Virus record (IMG/VR): IMGVR_UViG_3300022907_001652
Span: 1 to 40,756 of that record
Length of the DNA: 40,756 nt
Source of the DNA: a virus
Strand: one strand, 5' to 3'
The position numbers were made by a program, and so were the translations under genes. Positions 15,959 through 26,400 of the stretch are shown one piece after another. Below the pieces are notes generated by a model. That model was not told where the DNA came from, searched no databases, and saw only the letters and a program-made list of their open reading frames with translations. Every line of letters begins with the position of its first letter. Position 1 is the stretch's first letter.

Positions 15959-16736
15959 AAATCCTCTCCAGATAACTTTTACACATGATATGTAGATCGT
16001 GATTTTTTACACTTATTTTTTTGTTTTTATTTTTAACTGAATAATTGATCCACCAGGTATCATTGATATTATCTACTTTAAGTTCAGTATCAACATTTAG
16101 TAAAGGCCAGGGAATTTCGCATTGTTTTGGTTCAAGGTTTCCATTAACAAGAAGCAGAGCTATACTCAAGGCATAGTCATTGCGAAATTGATTGCATCTG
16201 AAGCCAAAAAGATCACTGTAATGTTTGTAATTTTCTTCGACCATTTTCCATACCTCAAATACATCCTGTGTAAATTTTTCAGTTTTGTCAAATATAACAA
16301 CAGTAGCCCACCACATGTTGGTGTTTTTTGTTCCAAATTTATCGAGTCTTGGTTCAGCTTGATGTATACTTCTTACTTGTTTGTGGCATAATAATGGTTG
16401 TGAGCTTGCGAGTAGAGGTAATAGAGTTGAGCCGTTAACCATATAATCACTATCAATCAACAGTGTTCTTTTATATGGAGAAAGTTCCATAGCCAGGTGT
16501 CTACCAAAATTAAACCAAGTTGTATTTTTATCTCTGTCAATAAAAAAACGTCTATTAGTATCTTGGCCTTTTGCTACAATTATCTGTTGGTCAAAAATGT
16601 CTGTATCAACTGACTTATCAGTTATAAGTGTAACTGGTATATCGAGGTACTTTTTAATACGGCTTGCACACACTATTGCTAGTTTTGAATATGGTATCTC
16701 ACTATCAAATGCAAAAACTATAGCACCAACAGTCAT
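15948..16736 (-). CDS. Glycosyltransferase-like protein (GT-A type) 1
   Basis: A 262-residue protein starting MTVGAIVFAFDSEIPYSKLA. I chose the ATG at 16736 because it overlaps the upstream stop as ATGA and begins directly with the first beta strand; an upstream ATG at 16814 would lie deep in the preceding gene. TLLIDSDYMVNG at about 91-102 gives a DSD metal site. MWWATVVIFDK and FRCNQFRNDYALSIALLL follow, typical of the acceptor-side strand and helix of GT8-like enzymes. The C-terminus has NHDLHIM, a possible late His ligand. Forms a pair with the gene downstream. Confidence 0.66.
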   Translation of the reverse strand: MTVGAIVFAFDSEIPYSKLAIVCASRIKKYLDIPVTLITDKSVDTDIFDQQIIVAKGQDTNRRFFIDRDKNTTWFNFGRHLAMELSPYKRTLLIDSDYMVNGSTLLPLLASSQPLLCHKQVRSIHQAEPRLDKFGTKNTNMWWATVVIFDKTEKFTQDVFEVWKMVEENYKHYSDLFGFRCNQFRNDYALSIALLLVNGNLEPKQCEIPWPLLNVDTELKVDNINDTWWINYSVKNKNKKISVKNHDLHIMCKSYLERIYEI

Positions 16737-17035
16737 CTGTTTTTTGAAATTTCTTGGTATTCTGCTTGCCAAGCATTCATTTGTTCCTGCCAGCGTTGTT
16801 TTGCTAAGGAGCATAGTTCATTGCTATCAACACTAACTGGCGTATTGTATATATCTTCAATTACTACAGTACCTTCGCACGAATTGCATAACACAATCAG
16901 TTCTGGTGATGCACGCCACATACCACCATTGTGTGCAAAAATCATCTTGGCTTGATAGGTTTCACGCAGAATAGTTCTTGCTTGTTGATGGTCGAATCGA
17001 GTTTTAATGTTTTGAGAAAGTTGATCAGTTTGCAT
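16733..17035 (-). CDS. Small conserved-looking phage protein with HNGGMWRASPEL motif
   Basis: 100 residues, mostly helical, with FAHNGGMWRASPELI at about 33-47, cysteines at 50, 53 and 75, and a Gln/Trp-rich helix (RWQEQMNAWQAEYQE) at the end. The style is familiar from small proteins near tail-fibre genes of marine T4-like phages; no function is known to me. It is the first gene after the tail-fibre genes. Its ATG at 17033-17035 lies in one arm of a perfect 11-base inverted repeat and has no good ribosome-binding site at normal distance, so initiation may be controlled by RNA structure. Stop overlaps the downstream glycosyltransferase ATG. Confidence 0.75.
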   Translation of the reverse strand: MQTDQLSQNIKTRFDHQQARTILRETYQAKMIFAHNGGMWRASPELIVLCNSCEGTVVIEDIYNTPVSVDSNELCSLAKQRWQEQMNAWQAEYQEISKNR

Positions 17036-17057
17036 ACACGTAATTAGTATGCAAACT
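17027..17057 (-). promoter_or_regulatory. Perfect 11-bp inverted repeat covering a start codon
   Basis: AGTTTGCATAC and GTATGCAAACT are exact reverse complements separated by 9 bases. On the minus-strand mRNA the second arm contains the ATG of the 100-residue gene. A stem here would hide the start codon; as DNA it could be an operator. It is not followed by a T run, so it is not a classical terminator. Confidence 0.7.
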
Positions 17058-17074
17058 CTTGTATGGTTAATTTT

Positions 17075-17986
17075 TTATGTCAATGACCACGATGCACTGT
17101 TTTGTGAAACTGTTCCCCAACTGTTAGACAGATATGTTGTTGATGGTTGACGTATCACTGTTGTCATTGTGAGTGTGCCATCAACCTGATCTGTTCCAGG
17201 AGTGCTATCGTTATCAGAAAGTGTAACTGCAAATGAAATAGTATTGGATGATCTGGATGCATCTACCTGAATAAAGTTACTGGTATAAAGATAAGAGTTA
17301 TTCAACTGCTTAAAAATTGTAACTGAACTGCCAAGATCTTCAGCACCTGTACCTGTTGCTAATGTCACAGGTGTGTTTCCACCACCACCAATTTTTGTTG
17401 TGCCTGTGTATGCAACACCAGCAATATTTTTACTCGCACCTATACCTGTTAGTACAATTGTACCAGCAACACTAAGCATATTTGTCCATGATGTGTTTTG
17501 GTCTGTAGAACTACCACCACTACGTGCCCAACTCATTCTTATCATTCCACCAGCATTAAAGAAGTAACGATATTGATTGGCACTTGCAAATGTTATGGTT
17601 TTTGTAGTTGTAGCACTTGTGCTCCATGCACTTGTTGTGGTTGTGGTTGCACTACTATCTGAACCAGAAGCCGCTGCATTATGTCTGGTACTACCTGTTA
17701 CGGCACTTACATTGGAACTTAGTGCCGTAAATGCAGAAATTGTACCGCCTGCACTTGGATTAGTAATTGCAGTAATGCTTGACCCTTGATGAGATGCTGC
17801 ACTGCTTATTGGATTGAGTAAACTTGCCCATTGTGTTGCTGATATGGTTGAGCCAGCACTAACAGCACTAATTGCCGTCTGCCCGTATCCAGCATCTCCG
17901 CTACCAGTACTCCACATTGTATTTACACTATCTTTAAATCCGTTGTAGTCATCGTCTAAGATAGTGTTTCCGAAAGAGTATGTCAT
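17075..17986 (-). CDS. Virion/tail-fibre-like structural protein, 303 residues
   Basis: Very rich in Ser, Thr, Ala and Gly. It starts MTYSFGNTILDDDYNGF, then a low-complexity stretch with SSATTTTTSAWST and TTTKTITFAS. The C-terminal half includes YRYFFNAGGMIRMSW followed by beta-rich segments, a pattern I associate with small tail-fibre or appendage proteins of marine myoviruses. No signal peptide or membrane segment. A TATAAATA late-promoter-like element lies 40 bases before the ATG, with AAAAGGAAAT as ribosome-binding site. Probably a virion appendage protein; receptor-binding or attachment to the neighbouring fibre is inference. Confidence 0.75.
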   Translation of the reverse strand: MTYSFGNTILDDDYNGFKDSVNTMWSTGSGDAGYGQTAISAVSAGSTISATQWASLLNPISSAASHQGSSITAITNPSAGGTISAFTALSSNVSAVTGSTRHNAAASGSDSSATTTTTSAWSTSATTTKTITFASANQYRYFFNAGGMIRMSWARSGGSSTDQNTSWTNMLSVAGTIVLTGIGASKNIAGVAYTGTTKIGGGGNTPVTLATGTGAEDLGSSVTIFKQLNNSYLYTSNFIQVDASRSSNTISFAVTLSDNDSTPGTDQVDGTLTMTTVIRQPSTTYLSNSWGTVSQNSASWSLT

Positions 17987-18026
17987 TTCTTTTTATTTCC
18001 TTTTAATCTCAAGTGCGTTATAATCA

Positions 18027-18034
18027 TATTTATA
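18027..18034 (-). promoter_or_regulatory. T4-type late promoter-like element TATAAATA
   Basis: An exact TATAAATA on the minus strand, in the 52-base gap between two virion genes and 40 bases before the ATG at 17986. T4-like phages use this octamer as the late -10 element with the phage sigma factor. Confidence 0.6.
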
Positions 18035-18038
18035 ATTC

Positions 18039-19754
18039 TTAAGCTATTTTAACAATAGCTTCTACAGACCCGTTACCTTCGTCTGTTTTACTTTCTAATG
18101 CACGTCCAATAACATTAAAAGCTGTTGTCTCATCTAAAGTTGCTGCTCTAGCATATCCGTTTCCAGCACTTACTAGTCTGTCGCCTTTAGCGACAAATCC
18201 CATAACATTTACAGGAACTCTTCCTGTCATTGCTATTGGTGGATGTGTAGCGTTTGTACCTGCTCCACCATTCATTAAATAAGCTGCCTTTGTTGAAACA
18301 ACTCCAAATACACTATTGCTTAATTCTTCTTTACAAATTGTAACTTCATTTATTCCACCTAGTTCAACAACTGTTCCTGCTGAGTATTCTGCATCTGCAT
18401 GAAAGCGTTCTGCCATATCAGCATATTGTGCTGATGTTGCAAGAGCAAATACTGTATTAAAACTAGCACCGCTTGCACCAATGTTTCCTACACCGTCAGT
18501 TCCACTGTTCACAATAGCAGTTACACCATCTGCTGAGTTAACTGATACTGTTCCACTAAATGCGGCTGATACACCTGATGTAATTGCACCAGAATTGATA
18601 CTGATAGTACCGTCTGTTAATGTGCCACCTGATACTGCACCACTGAATGTTGCGGCAACACCTCCTGTGATTGATCCATTATCAATGGTCATTGCACCGT
18701 CGGTTATGCTTCCTGCAGTAACCAAATTTCCACCAGTAATGTTACCAGTTGCAGTAACACTTGCACTGCTAAAAGTTCCACTGGTAATTAAGTTACCACC
18801 AGTAATATTACCAGTTGCAGTTACTTGTCCTGCAGTTACTATATTTCCACCTGTTACGTTGCCTGTTGCTACTGCACTTGTGTTGATATTTACAACTGAC
18901 GTAGCACCATCAATTGTCATTGCAGTAGTTACTACACCACCATCATTAACACGGAAAATTAAATCACCGTCTTGGGTGTCGTTGTCAATTCTTACATCTG
19001 TCCCGCTTACACTGATATGACCGTCACTGTCGCCACCGACGTACAAACCTGTATCTGATAAAACACTTATACTGGTGTCGTTGCTTGTGGCTGCATCTGA
19101 TCTCATAAATGATGTTGAGTTTAATGAGTCAAGTGTATCTGCATTTGTTGCAGTTCCGTTGAATACTGCATTTGACACTGTTGTACTCATGTTCAAACCT
19201 GGACCAATGGTTGCAAATCCGCTTATAGCTGCTGCTGGAGTAAAGGTAGCATCTTTTGAGAATATTGAAACTATTACATTGTTCACGTACATCTGTACTA
19301 TAACATGGTCGGTTGCAAGAGTATCAGCAATTGTTGCTACTATTGCACCTGATGTTCCTTGTCCACTTGTGCTTGCAGGACCAACTGTTATAAAACTTGA
19401 TCCATCATAGACTTTTAATTGGCCGTTTGTTGAATCAAACCATAAATCACCTGCTACATTTGAAGTTGGTTGACTTGCTGAGCTTATTGCTCCAGAAATT
19501 GATTTAAATAGTGTTCCGTTGTATACTTTAATTACGTTATTTGTTTTATCATACCAAAGCTGACCTGTTAATGGTGCACCAGGTGCACTGGTGTTGGCCG
19601 CATTTTCAAGAAGTCTAATAAAGTTCTCGTCTAAGAACTCTCCATAGCCAGCATAGTTTTTTCCAACTAGCGTTTGACTTGAATCTGTATTGATTGTACC
19701 GTCTGCAACTACTGCAAATATTGTACCATCTGTCAGGTTAATGGTATATGCCAT
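18039..19754 (-). CDS. Tail fibre-like protein with repeats, 571 residues
   Basis: Modular fibre protein. Near residues 60-125 two copies of a G-LW-D-TN--KVY-G motif occur (GQLWYDKTNNVIKVYNG and GDLWFDSTNGQLKVYDG). At about 290-400 there are imperfect repeats of the form TATGNITGGNL(V/I)T, probably a triple-stranded beta shaft. The C-terminal 125 residues begin YADMAERFHADAEY and contain FGVVSTKAAYLMNGG, MTGRVPVNV and KGDRLVSAGNGYAR. This resembles the C-terminal chaperone/peptidase-type domain (Peptidase_G2-like) of some phage fibres. The start has GGAG-like sequence upstream and two ATAAATAC elements ahead of it. Likely the distal or side tail fibre; host receptor role is inference. Confidence 0.8.
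   Translation of the reverse strand: MAYTINLTDGTIFAVVADGTINTDSSQTLVGKNYAGYGEFLDENFIRLLENAANTSAPGAPLTGQLWYDKTNNVIKVYNGTLFKSISGAISSASQPTSNVAGDLWFDSTNGQLKVYDGSSFITVGPASTSGQGTSGAIVATIADTLATDHVIVQMYVNNVIVSIFSKDATFTPAAAISGFATIGPGLNMSTTVSNAVFNGTATNADTLDSLNSTSFMRSDAATSNDTSISVLSDTGLYVGGDSDGHISVSGTDVRIDNDTQDGDLIFRVNDGGVVTTAMTIDGATSVVNINTSAVATGNVTGGNIVTAGQVTATGNITGGNLITSGTFSSASVTATGNITGGNLVTAGSITDGAMTIDNGSITGGVAATFSGAVSGGTLTDGTISINSGAITSGVSAAFSGTVSVNSADGVTAIVNSGTDGVGNIGASGASFNTVFALATSAQYADMAERFHADAEYSAGTVVELGGINEVTICKEELSNSVFGVVSTKAAYLMNGGAGTNATHPPIAMTGRVPVNVMGFVAKGDRLVSAGNGYARAATLDETTAFNVIGRALESKTDEGNGSVEAIVKIA
18560..18885 (-). repeat. Imperfect in-gene repeats of a fibre shaft
   Basis: Several 45- to 60-base units encode variations of TGNITGGNL with a following S/T-rich strand, and related SGAVSGGTLTDGTI units. 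They lie inside the 571-residue fibre gene and are probable sites of recombination or length variation. Confidence 0.65.
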
Positions 19755-19781
19755 TTTGTTTTACTCCGTTTACTACAAGTG

Positions 19782-19815
19782 TATTTATTATTTTTACAAT
19801 ATACCTGTATTTATG
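19782..19815 (-). promoter_or_regulatory. Two late-promoter-like ATAAATA elements
   Basis: CATAAATAC (19815-19807, overlapping the stop codon of the gene upstream) and AATAAATAC (19789-19781) lie 27 to 60 bases before the fibre ATG at 19754. Both differ from T4 TATAAATA only at the first base. Confidence 0.45.
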
Positions 19816-20473
19816 TTGAACTAAGATTGGTTAATGTCTGTATACGAACAGTATAATCAATCTGTATTTGTCTGTTTAAACTTTTCTGTACTGGATGAAA
19901 AATCACATGTGTTATCAGTCTTAAGTCGGTTGCACTTCCATTCCAAGTTTTTAAACCCAATTCGTCAAAAACATAATCACCATTGAAATCTGTTGAATTA
20001 TCAAAAGCCTGTTGTCCTGAAGGCTCTCCATAATCTAATAAACAACTTACAAGTATGTCAGAATATACTTTTCCAGTTGTGTGCGTTACTGTGAGTTTGT
20101 TTCTTGTTGTATCTGTATTGCTTGCACTATTGTCATCAACAACTTTTGAATATGTTGGATTGTAAAGATTGGCATTTTGACCAGTTGTATTTGGAGGCAA
20201 GTAAGTAATTACTCCAGTGGTATCAACACTACTGCCGCCATTTCCAAATGCCATGCTGTAAATTTGGCCAACTGCTTTATTTGCAAGACTGTTTGCTAAT
20301 GCTTCACTGATATTTTCATAATGAATAGCATTGCGTTTATCAACAATAACTTCGCCACTGTTGGGATCAAAAATTTTGATATGACCACTAATAGCAATTT
20401 GTCCATTTTCATTTGGACGAACATCCTCAACTGGTTCTGTCACTGATTCCTCATTTGCATTTTCTTGTTCCAT
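19811..20473 (-). CDS. Virion structural protein, 220 residues
   Basis: Acidic N-terminus (MEQENANEESVTEPVEDVRPNE, quoted in part) followed by a beta-rich body: GQIAISGHIKIFDPNSGEV, then NAIHYENISEALANSLANK, and IYSMAFGNGGSSVD with repeated Thr/Asn-rich strands. The C-terminus is hydrophobic and beta-like. No enzyme motif, signal peptide or membrane segment. It lies between the giant structural protein and the fibre gene, so a baseplate or fibre-attachment role is likely. The leader AGGTAAATACAGCATG is almost identical to the one before the gp25-like gene. Confidence 0.7.
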   Translation of the reverse strand: MEQENANEESVTEPVEDVRPNENGQIAISGHIKIFDPNSGEVIVDKRNAIHYENISEALANSLANKAVGQIYSMAFGNGGSSVDTTGVITYLPPNTTGQNANLYNPTYSKVVDDNSASNTDTTRNKLTVTHTTGKVYSDILVSCLLDYGEPSGQQAFDNSTDFNGDYVFDELGLKTWNGSATDLRLITHVIFHPVQKSLNRQIQIDYTVRIQTLTNLSST

Positions 20474-20497
20474 GCTGTATTTACCTTAATAAATTAC

Positions 20498-23400
20498 CTA
20501 GTCTTTCAAAAATAGAGCGGCTGGTGTTGTTTGATCTTGTAATGCAACTCCATTGCTGGCAGTATTCGTGCCTTGAGCATACATTACATTTGCAGTAACT
20601 TGGCTAAAATAAACCTCAACTCCACTTGCTGGAGCAGTTACAAGCGTCACTTCTGTGCTCGTTGGGTTAACTTCTGTGACTGTATAATCAGTTTCTGGTA
20701 CTAATAGTGTACCACCTACTGTGACTGTGATTGCATCTGTAATTTCTGTACTGTCGATAAGTGTCGGAATTACAATAGATGTTTCAAAAACCTTTGTTGA
20801 ACCATCACCAACATTTGTTTTGTCGGTAGTTGTTACTTCTTGATAACGACTAGGAAGTTGTTGTCCAGCACCAACATCACTAACAGTTGCACCAATACTG
20901 TGTTGGTATACTCCTGTGCCGGCGGTGCCTCGTCTAAGTCCGCTTACACTATTGTTTCCTGTATTTCTAGATCTGTAAGTTATTCTTTCTCCACCTACGA
21001 TAAGTTGTCCAAAAATTCCTTGTGTAAGATTAGGCTCACTGAGTTTTGTTACATCATTGACAAAAATAATATCATCTGTTATTGCAACTGATTGACTTAA
21101 TTCAGTGGTGTTAGTTGAGTTGAATCTTAGAAGTTTTTGGTTACCAAGCATATCCTGAAAAATACGGAAGTTAAGACTGTTGGGAACAACACTGTTAGTA
21201 AACATTGTTACCGCCAAAACATCTGCCGCATTTAAAATACTTAAATTAAGTGAAAGAGTGCTTAGGTTATCACTTCCAGTTGATACTGTAAAATCTATAC
21301 TTGGTTGTAAATATTGTCCATTTAGAGTTACCAACATTCTTTGTGGCTCAGTAACCAGTCTTCCTAGTGCAAAATTGTTTGTTTCAATTGTAGACCCAAT
21401 TGTTTCGTCAAAAGTGCTTGCATCATAAGCATCCTCATCATAGGCAACACCGGTTGTTACTCCTTCAGTTGTAGGCCCAACGTAAACCTTGGTCATTATA
21501 TTCTGTTGTGAAGTATCATTGTACGTAGTAACATCAAAAAGTGCATCAAAAGCAGCACTCACTCGTAAATTAATATCACTTGTGTTAACTATTGTGTAGT
21601 CAGATTCAGTAGTTGTATAAATTTCTATTCGAGAACCTGCAGGTGGTAAACTTTGACTATTGAATTCGATATATCTATCACTGCTTCCATCCCAGGTGCT
21701 GAGTGTCCAATTAACAGACACATTTTGTTTTACATTGTCAACATATACCAATAAATCAGCAGTGCTGATCAATGCCTGATTTGTTTTTGCAGTGGTACTC
21801 AAGTAATATGGTCCAAGACTGGAACCATCTCCGGTATACTCAATTCCTTCTGGTGGACGCAATCTAAAGCCATCTCTATCAACAACCATGTTTGCAACGT
21901 TTGTTCCTTGTAAACTTGCACTCAATGGATACTGTGTGCTACTACCATCATAGTTAAAATAATCATTTACCTCTGTGCTCCAACTATATTGAATTGGAGT
22001 TGTTGCCCCAAGAGCAACAATTGTTACCCATTGTGTGTCAGTAGGTTGACTTCCAAAAGTAACTTCAGTTGCAAAACTTCCACTTGCGGCAAAGGTGTAA
22101 TCAGTATTTTCGATGCCATTTATAAAAACAACCATTTGGTTAATTTCTGTAAATGCAACTGGTATTATCTGTCTACTATTTGTGATCAAACTTCCAACAA
22201 AACTTTCCTTGTAAAGTTGTGAACCTCCACCTAGTCCATATACTTCAACTCTGATAGTATCACCTGCACTTGCATTTGCAGTTGCACTCACACTTACAGT
22301 CTTAGCAACCCAATTGATAGAGGTTGCTGATGGTGGAAGTACCTGTCTAGTTGATAGATTGATTACATTTACACTTATAGGATGTTGAATTAGATTAAGA
22401 AAACTAATTGTAACTCCGGTCGCAGTAAAGGTACCACTACGACTTTTTATTTCAAATCCATGTCCATTGTTACTCCAGTCACTGCCGGGACGAGTAAAAA
22501 CTTTTAAATCTAATGTATCAAATTCGCTTCCAGGAACCAGTTCTTCAGGAGCATGTGAACTATAGGTGTCGATAAATCCCCCACCTTCTACGTTTATGTC
22601 AGTTGCTCTTGTTCCTAAATAGGTATCAGAAAATGAACTTTCATATATGACATCTAGTATTCCTTCATCGTATGTTGCTGACCCAGACGCACCAAAACTG
22701 ATATTATCAAAAGGATTGATATCATAGTTACCAATATCAAATCCGCTATTTTGATCAAAGTCTGGAGCATCAACTTGTACACCAGGATAGTCAATACCAG
22801 TCATGACCTGTGCTAACTCACGTCCAGGTTCGTTTGGCCCTGGATTGTACAATCCAATTGTTCTGTCTGCCGCATCAAGTGTGTTAGGGTCAACCACAGT
22901 ATAATTGTCTGGATCAAATTCATCTGTTGAAGTAAAGTTTGTGTTTACACTATAAACTTTAGGTTCAGCAACATTGACTACACCTACAGTTGGAACCGGG
23001 TAACGCACTAATTGTCCTGTGGTGAATGCAGTATTTGCAGTCCAATCAATGACTGTACTTGAATATGTAATTCTGTTATAAGCAATAGTGGTTGTAAAAT
23101 CACGTACCTGTTGTGGTGCTAAAACTGTTATTGCGGTTGCTCCAGTACCGTTACCACCTGATATAGTAATAGTTGGAGTGGTAGTATAACCACTACCTGG
23201 AGTAATCACATTGATAGCAGTCACCACTCCGGCGGTGTTTACAGTTGCAGTCATGGTTGCCTGTGTGGTAGCATCACCTGTTACAATTACCTGTGGTGCG
23301 ACTGTGTAACCAGAACCGCCGGTTACAACTGTGGCACCTGTAACTATTAATAGATAGTTTTGATACCATTGACTCCATGGAAAAGTTGTCCACAAAGCAG

Positions 23401-26400
23401 ACGTGCTTGGTACTGCACTTAAAGATTGTGGATTTTCACTATCATCTAGTATAGGAGATACAAACTGTTGTAGAGCACTATCGTAATACGCAGGCAGGTC
23501 AAAGTCAGTGACACTTCCGTTATAGGTATCTTCACCTTCGTATCTTAAATTGAATTCTCTTATCTGAACATGATATGGTTTTACTTCTTTGATATAATCT
23601 TCAACAAAGTCTTGATTATCTCTTCTAAAAATTGGATACTCTATCAAGTCACGTATTTTGTGATTTACATCAATTAAACTGGTCTTGAATAACCAGTTTG
23701 GAGCTGCTTGCTCGCTCATAATAAATTCAAAAGTAAGAATTAAAAGTTCGTTGCGTCTTAATAATAAATCGCTTACAAATATTTGAGTATTCAGAGCTTG
23801 AAGTATTTGTCTTGTTTCAGTGATTGGCTCTTCACCAGCAATGGGATTTTCAATTGTATAATCCCAAATTGTGCTGTCAATTGCTATTGTTCCATCTTCT
23901 AAATAAACTCTTGTCCATTCACCTGATGTTGTGCTATACTGATATACTTCTGTTTTTCCATTGCTATTCGCAGTTACAGTTGCCCATTCACCATTTTGTA
24001 CATTACTTAGAGCAAGTAATTCACTGTAAACCTGTACTTCATATGCAGGAGCATTAGCACTTGAATAAAAGGAGCCATCGGCATTAAGTCCAAACCAATC
24101 TACGTAACTCCAGTAGAGATTTGTTTTATAGCTTTGTACACGAGTAAGTAAAAGAGTTCTATCTGCTTGAACTGTGTAAATTGACCACAACCCTTCGTTG
24201 TTAACATCACTTGCTACTAGATATCTATATCCAATTGCTACCTGTGCTAGATCTTGGTAGGTTAGCTCGGCATAGGTTAGTACTCGCTTATCCCATAATC
24301 CACTTGCCGCAGTTGGTTCAGGCTCGTCACTGTTTAATAGTGTAAAACTCTTGCTTTCTGAAATAGTATACAACTTCATGATAGCATTTGCTCTCGTCAT
24401 ATAATTTTTTAATGCAAGAAATCTATCAATGAACATGCTTTGTCTTGGTCTAAAACTTACGCCATATCTATCAGCAATACTAAGCGTGGGATCTGGAACA
24501 AGATTCCCCACAGTGTCTGCTCCACAAAAGCTATCTAGCATTTTTCTATATAACTGCCCGCCGAGAAAGCTGTTTTCGTCTCCATCAGTGACGATATCAT
24601 ATTCGCTGTGTACATTATCATCATTGGCAATTTTATCAAATTCTACGTGCAATATTGTATCAGTAGAACTTATTAAGTTTCTACAGTTATAAAGTGTAAT
24701 TTCATTTGTAGCAATTGCCGCCGCATAGGCTATGCCACTTGCACGTGGGTTAACAATATACTGTTCAATACCAGTTGAGCTGAGTGTTTTGTTTGGACTT
24801 ATTGCTGTGAGTCCTTTAACCCAGTAAAAATATTTTGTAACAAAGGTTCCAGCACTATCCAAGTAGGTTATAGTAGTATAACTGCTTGTGGTATAAACAG
24901 TTCCAGGACCTGTATAGCTTGCAGGCGGCACTGTGTTTTCAGTCCATTGATATATATCTACACTTGAACCGTCAAACAACTGTCCCCAACGTCTTGCTTT
25001 AAATTGTATATCATCTTGATGGTAATCGATGAATCTGACTGTGCTTAGATCCCACCAAATTTCTCCAAGGTGTTCTTCTCTCCACATACTTCCAAAATTG
25101 TTCACCGTACCTGTGTTATAAGATGCCGGATCAACACCACCAGTGTAATCTATATTAGCACGTGCTGCTCCAAGTATCTTGCCTTGTAGTGGATCTATAA
25201 AATCTAAATAAGATGTAATGCTATTAGAAATTTTATTGTATGTAAACACACTGTTTAACAAGGCAGAATTGACAACTGGCGTTTCGGTATATCTTGCTTT
25301 CCAACTTAGTTCATTATCTGCATTCAATAATTCAATTACTCTGCCATAATCACCTGTGCTATCTCCAAGGTCATCATTTGGTGCTCCAACAAGTAGAACA
25401 CCGTCCACATAATTAACACTGCTTCCAAATCTGTCAAGGCTAGTAATACTAGTATCATAAATTTGTTGTCCGTAAACAAACTTGCCTGGATTGGTTGTAC
25501 TCGGAGATGCAGAATTTAAATAATCGTAGGTATAAGCAACACCAGATTCTGGTAATGGGTCTGCAAGATTTGTTGAGCCTGCATCAAATATTGTTGTTGA
25601 TGTATCAAAAGTGGTTGGTAAAAATGCAGTTGCACCTGGAGCACCAACTACCAGTGTAAGTGCGTCATCGCTTATATTGATACTTGTGCCAAAATGTCCA
25701 TATGCTTGTACAACAGGCGGAATAATGGTTTGAGCATACACCCAAGGTTTCAGTCCTAAATCACTAAATGCAGTTCCTGTACCCGGTGCAACTTCTAATT
25801 TAATAAATTGTTCTGCGGCTTCGATGTCTATTAATGTTATTTGTAACGCACCGTCTACACTGGCAGCAGAAATATTTGGAATATCTGCATTTGTAATATC
25901 AGTAACTAAACTAGCAACAGTTGTTCCTGTAAGAGTAACATAATAATTGTTAATTCTAATACTGTCTGCGGCACTAAGCACAGGATTAGACACAGTACCG
26001 GTAATAGTTCCAAACAGTCTGCTTTGATTTATCCAACGCTCTACACTACCTTGTTCAACAGCGACTGCACTATCATGTGGCATACTGATGTATGCACTGC
26101 AATTGGTTGAACACATATCAACTGCTCTACCAAAATAATAGTTTTCACCGTTTAAAGCACTATTGAAACTTTGTAATGTACTAAAGGTATTTGTTTCAAT
26201 TTCAATTATATCACCAACTTGAAGTGTGACTGGATTAAGTGTTGTTCCGATAGTTATTACACTTCCAGCAACACTAAATTGTGGATTGTTTGCATTTCCA
26301 GTTGGAATTAAGAATGTTCCGTTAAGTTTCACTGTAACTGGAGCAGTAGGAACAATGCTGGTTGTGTAAGAAACTGTAGCGGCGTTGGTAACTTGAAACC

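Noticed and set aside
17036-17084. TTGACA near 17084-17079 considered as a second sigma70 promoter
   Set aside because: No acceptable -10 hexamer at 16-18 bases downstream on the minus strand.
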